Shown here in pieces: positions 1 through 6,885 of a stretch of 61,636 bases of DNA. Source of the stretch: Paraburkholderia silviterrae. GTDB taxonomy: Bacteria > Pseudomonadota > Gammaproteobacteria > Burkholderiales > Burkholderiaceae. The translations under genes were made by a program, and so were the position numbers. Each line of letters begins with the position of its first letter. Position 1 is the stretch's first letter. The notes below the pieces were generated by a model. It saw only the letters and a list, made by a program, of their open reading frames with translations, searched no databases and was not told where the DNA came from. Where the stretch lies: assembly GCF_004353915.1 (NCBI RefSeq), contig NZ_SMRP01000018.1, forward strand, positions 1 through 61,636, given 5' to 3'.

Positions 1-7
1 AACCGCC

Positions 8-361
8 AGTGTGACGCAGTGGACCACTAACCTTATATCGGAGCGGCTCCGGGGCGTCTGCCATCACGCGTCGTCACACGGAGTGACTAAGGGCTCATCC
101 ATCCGGCGGCGCTGCGCGCGCCGTGGGGCATAACTAAAACCGGTGGGACGCATGTATTTTCGTAGGAGTCCAGCATATTTGTTTGGCAGCACTTCCGCGC
201 ATTCGCCGGGCAGCATGCCCGGTTTTCCTTGCAGACTCTTCCGCCCGCGCGTAGCGCGTGGCGGGAAGGATGAGTCCCTTGTCACTAACGCGGAGTGTGC
301 GAGGTGACGGATGCCCCGGAGCCGCTCCGATTGAAAGGGCAGTGGTGGACGGCGTCACACT
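8..361. repeat. Long imperfect inverted-repeat element (dispersed-repeat/MITE-like)
   Basis: The two ends are inverted copies of each other. A 10-base arm (AGTGTGACGC) at 8-17 pairs with 352-361, a perfect 18-base arm at 38-55 pairs with 313-330, and the similarity continues imperfectly inwards to about 100 and 268. The core of about 167 bp holds no convincing gene; a 73-codon reading frame on the minus strand (64-285) runs through both arms and has no clear ribosome site. I recall near-identical short hypothetical proteins scattered through Paraburkholderia-type genomes, which suggests a dispersed non-coding element; that part is memory, not measurement. No target-site duplication is visible. 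The element could continue left of base 1. Confidence 0.6.
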
Positions 362-385
362 AGCGGTTTGAGCCGCTTTCTTTTG

Positions 386-419
386 CCTACTTTTCTTTGC
401 GGCTGCAAAGAAAAGTAGG
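386..419. repeat. Perfect 15-bp inverted repeat, bidirectional hairpin/terminator-like
   Basis: CCTACTTTTCTTTGC at 386-400 and its exact reverse complement at 405-419 are separated by a 4-base loop (GGCT). The stem is followed by GTGCCGCCCC. From general knowledge this motif recurs beside genes in Burkholderia-type genomes. It could act as a bidirectional transcription stop, because each arm carries a T-rich run on one strand. It sits just outside the longer inverted-repeat element. From here to the next gene at 700 I see only A-rich sequence and nothing else recognisable. Confidence 0.6.
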
Positions 420-699
420 TGCCGCCCCGCACAGGGGCAACGCTCGCGGACCGCCGCGAAAACAAGGAAAGGCCAACAAATCAACACCAAACAAATCAAC
501 ACCCAACAACCCACAACAAATGAAGCTTGAAGCGCGACCCATTGCCATTAAAATTTTACAAGTGTATAGTTAAGCAGAAATCCACCGACCGTCGAGCGCC
601 GATCGCGCCCCCATACGGGTTGCTTTCCTGGCGATCGGTCGAAACGCGGCTCGCGGCACGCGACATCTGCAAATGCATAGCCTAATAAAGAGGTTCAAT

Positions 700-1158
700 A
701 TGGCAACCTTGAATACCGATTCGAGAAATCTCGCCAACGTGAAGGAGTATTTCGTTCGCCTGGACGCAGGACGGGCGGATATGCTCGATCTGTTCGCCGA
801 CGATTTCCAGTTTTATTTTCCGAAGTTCGGTGTGGGCAAAGGCAAGGCCGAGCTTGCGGAACTCGCGAACGGTCTAGGGGCCACAGTAAATTCGGTTTCA
901 CACGACCTCAACGCGATGAAGTTCTTTGAGGGGCCCAACTTTGTCGTGGCCGAGGGCCTCACCCAGGGCGTGCACAACGATGGCACGGCGTGGCAGGGCG
1001 GCAAGACGCCCGGCGGCCGCTTCTGCAATGTCTTTGAGTTCGGCGACAACGGACTCATCCAGCGTCTGCACATCTATCTCGACCCAGACTACGCAGGGCA
1101 CGACGCTGACCGGTTCCTCTGGGGGAAAACCCGCTCGGGAGAGACCCGTTCCTGGTAA
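700..1158 (+). CDS. SnoaL-like / NTF2-fold family protein
   Basis: A protein of 152 residues with the look of the SnoaL/NTF2-like fold: an early helix with a YFVRLDAGRADML stretch, an FADDFQFYFP strand and a late HIYLDPDYAG strand. Members are small cone-shaped enzymes or binding proteins acting on hydrophobic or aromatic molecules; the substrate here is unknown. The start at 700 is chosen because AAAGAGG (687-693) lies six bases ahead. An in-frame ATG at 673 has no such site. It stands alone, upstream of the gallate genes but separated by about 390 bp. No membrane segment or signal peptide is visible. Function beyond the fold is not assigned. Confidence 0.75.
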   Translation: MATLNTDSRNLANVKEYFVRLDAGRADMLDLFADDFQFYFPKFGVGKGKAELAELANGLGATVNSVSHDLNAMKFFEGPNFVVAEGLTQGVHNDGTAWQGGKTPGGRFCNVFEFGDNGLIQRLHIYLDPDYAGHDADRFLWGKTRSGETRSW

Positions 1159-1170
1159 TAACAGGGGCAG

Positions 1171-1304
1171 CTTGCTCGCGCTCGAGGGCGCGAACCCGCT
1201 TCGCTCAAAGCCGGCTGTGCGATCGACACGACATCAAATGCCGTGCCGGCGCCGGCCATTTCTGCAATGCGGATGAAATCTTCAGTCGCGTCTTGCGACT
1301 TCAT
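1171..1304 (-). pseudogene. Remnant of the N-terminus of a LysR-type regulator
   Basis: Read on the minus strand from an ATG at 1304, the sequence gives DFIRIAEMAGAGTAFDVVS then IAQPALS. This closely tracks the helix-turn-helix start of the intact LysR at 10516-11409 (YFVRIAELGSVGKASDVLS, IAQPTLS). After ALS the frame breaks: the DNA still matches the next codons of that gene (the GTTCGCGCCCTCGAG stretch), but one base out of register. Only about 45 codons remain, and the rest of the gene is absent because the SnoaL-like gene begins next. This is a decayed fragment. It hints that a second regulator once sat upstream of the gallate cluster. Confidence 0.7.
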
Positions 1305-1545
1305 TGTTCCGCTATCTAATTCCTTTATCCCTGTCTTTTTCCGGTGCGCCCAGGCTTGAGGCGCACCGGATCTTGCCTTTTCCCCGCCTGGCAAGGGGTT
1401 TCGGCGCTTCTGCCCGGCCGCTGACCCGCCAGGACAGGCCAGAATCGGCACTTTTTCTCGATCGAATCTCGCTAACCCCTACTTCCAGCGCAGGGGCCGC
1501 CCACATAACCTCCGTGCAACGATCCGCACACGGAGTACGACTGAC
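1305..1545 (+). other. Intergenic leader of the gallate cluster
   Basis: Together with the LysR remnant this fills the 387-bp gap between the SnoaL-like gene and the gallate dioxygenase. No intact gene is seen. Just before the start codon an inverted repeat CTCCGTG (1510-1516) / CACGGAG (1529-1535) contains the GGAG that would act as the ribosome site, so a leader hairpin could mask it. The promoter for the cluster is expected here, but I do not see clean -35/-10 boxes. Confidence 0.4.
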
Positions 1546-2850
1546 ATGGCGAAGATTATCGGAGGCATCGCGGCCTCGCATACGCCCACCATTGGATTTG
1601 CGCTGGACAAAAACAAGCAGGACGACCCGGTCTGGGCGCCGATCTTCGAAAACTTTGCACCCGTAGCGTCCTGGCTGGCCGAAAAGCGGCCGGATGTCTT
1701 GCTGCTCATTTACAACGATCACGTCACCTCGTTTTTCTTCGACCACTATTCGGCATTCACGCTGGGCGTTGGCGAGCAATGGCAGGTGGCCGACGAGGGC
1801 GGCGGCGCGCGCGATCTGCCGCCCATCAAGGGACATCCGGGGCTGGCCGCGCACATCGGCAACTCGCTGATGACCGATGAATTCGACATGGCCTTCTTTC
1901 AGAACCGGCCGCTCGATCACGGCTGCTTTTCTCCGCTCTCGATGCTCTGTCCGCACGAGCCTGAATGGCCAGTCAAGCTGATTCCGCTTCAGATGGGTGT
2001 GCTGCAGATGCCCATCCCCAGCGCGCGGCGGTTTTATAAGCTGGGGCAGGCGCTGCGGCGAGCGATTGAAAGCTATCCGGAAGATCTGCGTGTGGCGATC
2101 GTCGCGACGGGTGGCTTGTCCCATCAGGTCCACGGCGAACGCGCGGGCTTCAACAATCCCGAATGGGACCAGCGGTTTCTCGATCTGTTCGAGCGCGACC
2201 CCGAACAACTGGCCGATATCACCCTTGCCGAATACGCCGAGCGTGGCGGCTTCGAGGGCGCCGAGGTCGTCATGTGGCTCGCCATGCGCGGCGCGCTGCC
2301 GGCCGGTGTCGTTTGCAAGCATCGCAGCTATTACTTGCCATCCATGACCGGGATAGCGACGGCCATCTACGAGGGTCTGGATGACGAAGCAGCGCCCGCC
2401 AACCTCGAGCGGCACCGCAATCGCATGGCGAGTCAATTGGCCGGCATCGAAAAGTTGCAGGGCACCCGGCCTTTCACGCTGGAGGTCGCGGTGAGGGCGT
2501 TCCGGATCAACGACTACTTGCATCGCATGATCGAGCCGGCCCATCGCGAGCAATTCCTCAGCAACCCGGAGGCGAGCTTCGACGCCGCGCGCCTCACCGA
2601 AGAAGAGCGCGACTTGATCCGCCGGCGCGACTGGCGCGGTCTGCTCCATTACGGGGCCATCTTTTTCATGCTCGAGAAGCTCGGTGCGGTCACGGGCGTT
2701 TCGAACCTCCACATTTACGCCGCGATGCGCGGGGAAACGCTGGAAGCGTTCCAGCGCACCCGCAACGCCCCTGGCGCTTTGTATTCCGTGGCGGGCAACG
2801 CCGCTGGGAATCTGAGCTGGGATCAGGCGGCCACGCCGGACCAGCACTGA
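1546..2850 (+). CDS. galA: Gallate dioxygenase (fused LigB/LigA-type extradiol dioxygenase)
   Basis: An iron(II) ring-cleavage dioxygenase of the protocatechuate 4,5-dioxygenase superfamily, opening gallate to 4-oxalomesaconate. Residues 1-280 are the catalytic LigB domain, with expected iron ligands His12 (ASHTP), His59 (YNDH) and Glu240 (GAE), and active-site His125 (LDHG) and His193 (LSHQ). From about 315 to 415 a LigA-like domain follows (VAVRAFRINDYLHRM, LLHYGAIFFMLEKLG). LigA and LigB are separate chains in true protocatechuate 4,5-dioxygenase but fused in gallate dioxygenases (GalA/DesB, about 420 residues). At 434 residues this matches the fused type. Genes for transport, hydration and aldol cleavage of the product follow directly. 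Protocatechuate as an alternative substrate cannot be excluded. Confidence 0.88.
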   Translation: MAKIIGGIAASHTPTIGFALDKNKQDDPVWAPIFENFAPVASWLAEKRPDVLLLIYNDHVTSFFFDHYSAFTLGVGEQWQVADEGGGARDLPPIKGHPGLAAHIGNSLMTDEFDMAFFQNRPLDHGCFSPLSMLCPHEPEWPVKLIPLQMGVLQMPIPSARRFYKLGQALRRAIESYPEDLRVAIVATGGLSHQVHGERAGFNNPEWDQRFLDLFERDPEQLADITLAEYAERGGFEGAEVVMWLAMRGALPAGVVCKHRSYYLPSMTGIATAIYEGLDDEAAPANLERHRNRMASQLAGIEKLQGTRPFTLEVAVRAFRINDYLHRMIEPAHREQFLSNPEASFDAARLTEEERDLIRRRDWRGLLHYGAIFFMLEKLGAVTGVSNLHIYAAMRGETLEAFQRTRNAPGALYSVAGNAAGNLSWDQAATPDQH

Positions 2851-2993
2851 AAAGCGCGGAAGGGCGCTGAAAAACGCAAGGGCGCCTGGGTCAGGACCCC
2901 TGGGCGGCCGCGCCGCGTGCTCGCAAGTGGCCGGATCGCAAAGACAGCCCGGGCGGTCAGCCGGTGCGTCGCTATAGACCAAGGAGACAGGTG

Positions 2994-4343
2994 ATGACAA
3001 GCGGGAAAACAATCGATATCAAATCCTTCATTGATGAGAGGCCGATCTCGGCCTACCAGTGGTTGCTGGTGGCGCTGTGTTGCCTCGTGGTCGTCGCCGA
3101 TGGCATGGACGTGGCCATCATGGGCTTCGTCGCCCCCTCGATCATTCATGATTGGGCCATTTCGCGGCCCGCGTTCGGCCTCGTGATGAGCGCCGCACCC
3201 ATTGGTCTCGTGATCGGCGCATTGGCGGCGGGCCCGAGTGCCGACCGGTTCGGGCGCAAGCCGGTTCTGATCATGTCCGTATTCCTGTTCGGCCTCCTCA
3301 CCATCGCGACCGCCCACGCCGCCTCGCCAGCGCAAATGGCCGTGCTGCGGCTATTGACGGGTATCGGTCTTGGCGCGGCCATGCCCAATACCACGACGCT
3401 GTTGTCGGAGTACGCACCCCAGCGCAAGCGCGCCCTGATGATCACCCTCATGTTTACGGGCTTCAACCTTGGCTCGGCGCTGATCGGCTTCGTGGCCGGC
3501 TGGCTCGTTCCGGTCCATGGCTGGCGAGCGGTGCTGGTGTTCGGCGGCGCCTTGCCGCTCGTCTTGATCCCGCTGCAGGTGTGGCTGCTGCCCGAATCCG
3601 CACGCTTGCTGGCGGTGCGCGGAGCGCAACCGGCGCGCATTGGCAAGGTGCTCGGCCGCGTGTGTGGCGTGCGATTTTCGGGCGATGAAGTGTTCGTCTC
3701 GAACGAACCTCCGTTGCCGACGCGCAAGCCGATCGGCGTGCTCTTTTCGCAGGGTTATGGCTTCATGACCGTCATGCTCTGGGTGACCTATTTTATGGGC
3801 CTGCTCGTCATTTATCTCCTGACCGGCTGGCTCCCGACGCTGATCAAGGACGCAGGCCTCTCCGTCACCACGGCCGCGAACGTGACGGCGATGTTCCAGA
3901 TCGGCGGAACGATCGGCGCCATTGCGGTGGGCTGGCTCATGGACAAAGTGCGGCCGGCGCCCGTCATCGGCGCGGCTTACCTGGGGGGCGCCGTGTGCGT
4001 GCTCGGCCTCGCGTGGATCGGGGCATTGTCCTCGTCGCTCGCGTTGCTGGTCTTCGCCACGGGCTTTTGCATGAGCGGCGCGCAGACGGGGCTGAATGCC
4101 TACGCACCGGGGCGCTATCCAACGGTTGCGCGCGCAACTGGTGTCAGCTGGATGCTGGGGATGGGGCGCTTCGGCAGCATCTTTGGATCTGCGGTCGGTG
4201 GCGCGCTGCTCGGGCTCGGCTGGGAGTTCGGCGCCATCCTCGCGATGCTCGCAGTGCCCGCGGCCCTCGCGGCGATCGCCATCGTGTTGACACAGCGCGC
4301 GCGTGCCGTCGAGCCGAGTGTGCAGGCGAACACAGCACATTGA
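2994..4343 (+). CDS. MFS aromatic acid:H+ symporter (AAHS family), probably gallate transporter
   Basis: An inner-membrane proton symporter of 449 residues with about twelve membrane segments. TM1 carries the DGMDVAIMGF motif typical of the PcaK/BenK/GalT branch, where the acidic residues are needed for aromatic acid transport. The loop after TM2 has GPSADRFGRK, the MFS signature. It lies between the gallate dioxygenase and ligJ, which supports uptake of gallate or a related hydroxybenzoate. The start at 2994 is chosen because AAGGAGA (2981-2987) lies seven bases ahead; an adjacent GTG at 2991 is possible. The substrate is inferred from context only. Confidence 0.85.
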   Translation: MTSGKTIDIKSFIDERPISAYQWLLVALCCLVVVADGMDVAIMGFVAPSIIHDWAISRPAFGLVMSAAPIGLVIGALAAGPSADRFGRKPVLIMSVFLFGLLTIATAHAASPAQMAVLRLLTGIGLGAAMPNTTTLLSEYAPQRKRALMITLMFTGFNLGSALIGFVAGWLVPVHGWRAVLVFGGALPLVLIPLQVWLLPESARLLAVRGAQPARIGKVLGRVCGVRFSGDEVFVSNEPPLPTRKPIGVLFSQGYGFMTVMLWVTYFMGLLVIYLLTGWLPTLIKDAGLSVTTAANVTAMFQIGGTIGAIAVGWLMDKVRPAPVIGAAYLGGAVCVLGLAWIGALSSSLALLVFATGFCMSGAQTGLNAYAPGRYPTVARATGVSWMLGMGRFGSIFGSAVGGALLGLGWEFGAILAMLAVPAALAAIAIVLTQRARAVEPSVQANTAH

Positions 4344-4380
4344 AAGTGAGTGCAAATGAATCCGGTTTTTGGGAGCAAAG

Positions 4381-5406
4381 ATGATCATTGATGTTCATGG
4401 CCATTACACCACGGCGCCGAAGGCGCTGGAAACGTGGCGCAATCGCCAGATTGAGGGCATAGCGAATCCGTCCGGGATGCCCGCGGCGTCCGAGCTGCGA
4501 ATCAGCGACGACGAGCTGCGCGAATCGATCGAATCCAATCAGCTCAGGCTGATGCGCGAGCGCGGCATCGATCTCACGGTGTTCAGCCCGCGCGCGAGCT
4601 TCATGGCGCATCACATCGGCGACTTCGAGGTGTCGAGCAGCTGGGCGGCAATCTGCAACGAGTTGTGCTTCCGCGTGAGCCAACTGTTTCCCGATCATTT
4701 CGTCCCAGCCGCGATGTTGCCGCAGAGTCCTGGCGTCGATATCGCCACGTGCATCCCCGAGCTCGTCAAGTGCGTGGAGCAGTACGGCAACGTGGCGATC
4801 AATCTCAACCCCGATCCATCGGGCGGCCACTGGAGCGGGCCACCGCTGTCGGACCGCAGCTGGTACCCGATCTACGAGAAGATGGTCGAGTACGACATCC
4901 CGGCAATGATCCATGTGAGCACGAGCTGCAATGGCTGCTTCCATACGACGGGCGCGCACTACCTGAACGCGGATACGACCGCATTCATGCAGTGCCTCAC
5001 GTCCGATCTGTTCCGCGATTTCCCGACCCTGCGCTTCGTCATTCCGCATGGCGGCGGCGCGGTGCCGTATCACTGGGGCCGGTTTCGCGGACTCGCGCAG
5101 GAGCTCAAGCGGCCACCGCTCAAAGAACATCTGCTCAACAATATCTTCTTCGACACGTGTGTCTACCATCAGCCGGGCATCGACCTGCTCACGTGTGTGA
5201 TTCCCGTGGACAACATCCTGTTCGCCAGCGAAATGATAGGCGCGGTGCGCGGCGTCGATCCCGAGACGGGCCACTATTTCGACGACACGAAGCGCTATAT
5301 CGAAGACGCACCGCTCGACGCGGGCGAACGGCACAAGATTTACGAGGGCAATGCGCGACGTGTGTTTCCGCGTCTCGATGCCATGCTAAAAAGCAAGGAG
5401 CACTGA
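4381..5406 (+). CDS. ligJ: 4-oxalomesaconate hydratase (LigJ, amidohydrolase superfamily)
   Basis: Adds water to 4-oxalomesaconate to give 4-carboxy-4-hydroxy-2-oxoadipate, the step after gallate or protocatechuate 4,5-cleavage. The 341-residue protein starts MIIDVHGHYTT, the metal-binding His-X-His of the amidohydrolase superfamily. It carries blocks I know from LigJ: FSPRASFMAHHIGDF, NLNPDPSGGHW, FHTTGAHYLNADTTAFMQC and FVIPHGGGAVPYHWGRF. The start at 4381 has GGGAG five bases ahead. LigJ is unrelated to the GalB hydratase of Pseudomonas putida, so this cluster pairs a GalA-type dioxygenase with a Lig-type hydratase. The stop is two bases from the aldolase start, consistent with one transcript. 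Confidence 0.9.
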   Translation: MIIDVHGHYTTAPKALETWRNRQIEGIANPSGMPAASELRISDDELRESIESNQLRLMRERGIDLTVFSPRASFMAHHIGDFEVSSSWAAICNELCFRVSQLFPDHFVPAAMLPQSPGVDIATCIPELVKCVEQYGNVAINLNPDPSGGHWSGPPLSDRSWYPIYEKMVEYDIPAMIHVSTSCNGCFHTTGAHYLNADTTAFMQCLTSDLFRDFPTLRFVIPHGGGAVPYHWGRFRGLAQELKRPPLKEHLLNNIFFDTCVYHQPGIDLLTCVIPVDNILFASEMIGAVRGVDPETGHYFDDTKRYIEDAPLDAGERHKIYEGNARRVFPRLDAMLKSKEH

Positions 5407-5408
5407 TC

Positions 5409-6092
5409 ATGTATGAGCTGGGAGTCGTCTACCGCAACATCCGGCGCGCGGATAAGGATGTGGCCGGGAAGCTCGGCGCGTTCGGCGCGGCGACGGTGCA
5501 CGAAGCCATGGGGCGCACGGGCTTGCTCAAACCCTGGATGCGCCCGATCTATCGTCACGCACAGGCCTGCGGAACGGCCGTCACCGTGCTGCTGCAGCCG
5601 GGTGACAACTGGATGATGCATGTCGCCGCGGAACAGATTCGGCCGGGCGATATCGTGGTCGCGGCGGTCACGGCCGATTGCACCGACGGCTACTTCGGCG
5701 ACCTGCTCGCGACGAGCTTCCAGGCGCGCGGCGCGCGGGCCCTCATCATCGACGCGGGCGTGCGCGACGTCCGCGTGCTGGAAGACATGAGGTTTCCGGT
5801 CTGGAGCAAGGCGATATCGGCCAAAGGCACGATCAAGGCGACACTCGGCTCCGTCAATATCCCGGTAGTCTGTGCGGGCGCACTCGTCAATCCCGGCGAC
5901 GTGGTCGTCGCGGATGACGACGGCGTGGTCGTCGTTCCCGCGGCGCGCGCCGCCGAGGTTCTGGAGAAGGCGCAAGCGCGCGAAGCCAATGAGACGGCCA
6001 AGCGCGCGAAACTGGCCTCCGGCGTGCTGGGCCTCGACATGTACGACATGCGCGAGCCCTTGAAGCAGGCGGGACTGCGGTACATCGATTGA
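5409..6092 (+). CDS. ligK: 4-carboxy-4-hydroxy-2-oxoadipate aldolase / oxaloacetate decarboxylase (LigK/GalC type)
   Basis: A class II, metal-dependent aldolase of the RraA-like fold. It splits 4-carboxy-4-hydroxy-2-oxoadipate into pyruvate and oxaloacetate and usually also decarboxylates oxaloacetate. The 227-residue protein shows the family order: GAATVHEAMGRTG near residues 26-38, GDNWMMHVAAE, GDLLATSFQARGARALIIDAGVRD with the conserved Arg-Asp, and VVVADDDGVVVVP. AAGGAG (5395-5400) lies eight bases before the ATG. Translation is probably coupled to ligJ. This enzyme completes the route from gallate to central metabolites. Confidence 0.9.
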   Translation: MYELGVVYRNIRRADKDVAGKLGAFGAATVHEAMGRTGLLKPWMRPIYRHAQACGTAVTVLLQPGDNWMMHVAAEQIRPGDIVVAAVTADCTDGYFGDLLATSFQARGARALIIDAGVRDVRVLEDMRFPVWSKAISAKGTIKATLGSVNIPVVCAGALVNPGDVVVADDDGVVVVPAARAAEVLEKAQAREANETAKRAKLASGVLGLDMYDMREPLKQAGLRYID

Positions 6093-6105
6093 AGCAGGGC
6101 TGGCA

Positions 6106-6813
6106 ATGGACGTCCAACACATTGACGGTGACGCGATCACCGGTATCTCGTCGATGGCGACTCGCCACGTACTGACCGCGCTTGCCGGCGCGTACGAGCG
6201 GCAGTCGGGGCGGCGGGTGCGCATCGAGTCCACCGGCGGCGTCGACGCGGCGCGGCGTGTCCTCGCGGGCGAGTCGTTCGATTTCGTCGTGCTGGCGTCG
6301 CAAGCGATAGAGGATCTTGCTGCCGCCGGCCGCATCGATCCCGGCAGCCGCGTCGACATCGCCCGTTCGCGGATGGCGATCGCGGTGAGGGCCGGCGAGC
6401 CGCTTCCCGAAGCCGGGACCGAGACGGCGCTGCGCGATGCCTTGCTGGCCGCTCGCAGCATCGGCTATTCGACGGGGCCGAGCGGTTCACATCTGCTAAG
6501 CCTGTTCGAGCGGTGGGGCGTTGCCGAACGCGTCGCGCCACGTATCGTGCAGGCGCCGCCCGGTGTTCCGGTTGGGACGCTCGTGGCGCGGGGGGAGGTC
6601 GAGCTGGGCGTTCAGCAGATGAGCGAATTGATTGACTTACCGGGTATCGATGTCACCGATGCGCTGCCGCCCGAAATCGAGGCCACAACGCTTTTTTCGG
6701 CTGCGGTGTGCATGCCGTGCCGGCGGCATGAGGCCACCAGGGCGCTGCTCGCGTTTCTCGTCTCGCCGGAAGCCGGCCCCGCAAAGCTTCGCCACGGCAT
6801 GGAACCGGCTTGA
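6106..6813 (+). CDS. ModA-like substrate-binding-fold protein without signal peptide
   Basis: A protein of 235 residues resembling bacterial solute-binding proteins of the molybdate/ModA (SBP_bac_11) type: SSMATRHVLTALAGAYERQS, an FDFVVLASQAIEDL block, a long SIGYSTGPSGSHLLSLFERWG and ELGVQQMSELI. Such proteins are normally periplasmic, but this one has no hydrophobic leader and so should be cytoplasmic. It begins 13 bases after the aldolase gene with a poor ribosome site, so it is probably the last gene of the gallate operon. A role as ligand sensor, chaperone or enzyme is possible, but none is shown by sequence. No 4-oxalomesaconate tautomerase (GalD/LigU) is present nearby. Confidence 0.7.
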   Translation: MDVQHIDGDAITGISSMATRHVLTALAGAYERQSGRRVRIESTGGVDAARRVLAGESFDFVVLASQAIEDLAAAGRIDPGSRVDIARSRMAIAVRAGEPLPEAGTETALRDALLAARSIGYSTGPSGSHLLSLFERWGVAERVAPRIVQAPPGVPVGTLVARGEVELGVQQMSELIDLPGIDVTDALPPEIEATTLFSAAVCMPCRRHEATRALLAFLVSPEAGPAKLRHGMEPA

Positions 6814-6885
6814 GGCGCATGAGGTGTATGAGGCGCTTGCCTCGCGCGACCGAAGCCGCACGCGCACACACGAACTTCTGCAGCC

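Noticed and set aside
64..285. A 73-codon frame on the minus strand in the left-edge element
   Set aside because: It spans both arms of the inverted repeat, lacks a ribosome site and shows no known fold. It is more likely part of a non-coding repeat.
1312..3012. A 566-codon frame antisense to the gallate dioxygenase
   Set aside because: The plus-strand frame has all catalytic residues of the family; the antisense frame is low-complexity Arg/Ala/Gly-rich, as expected from high GC.
4144..5334. A long minus-strand frame across ligJ
   Set aside because: It is antisense to a clear LigJ and shows no family motif.
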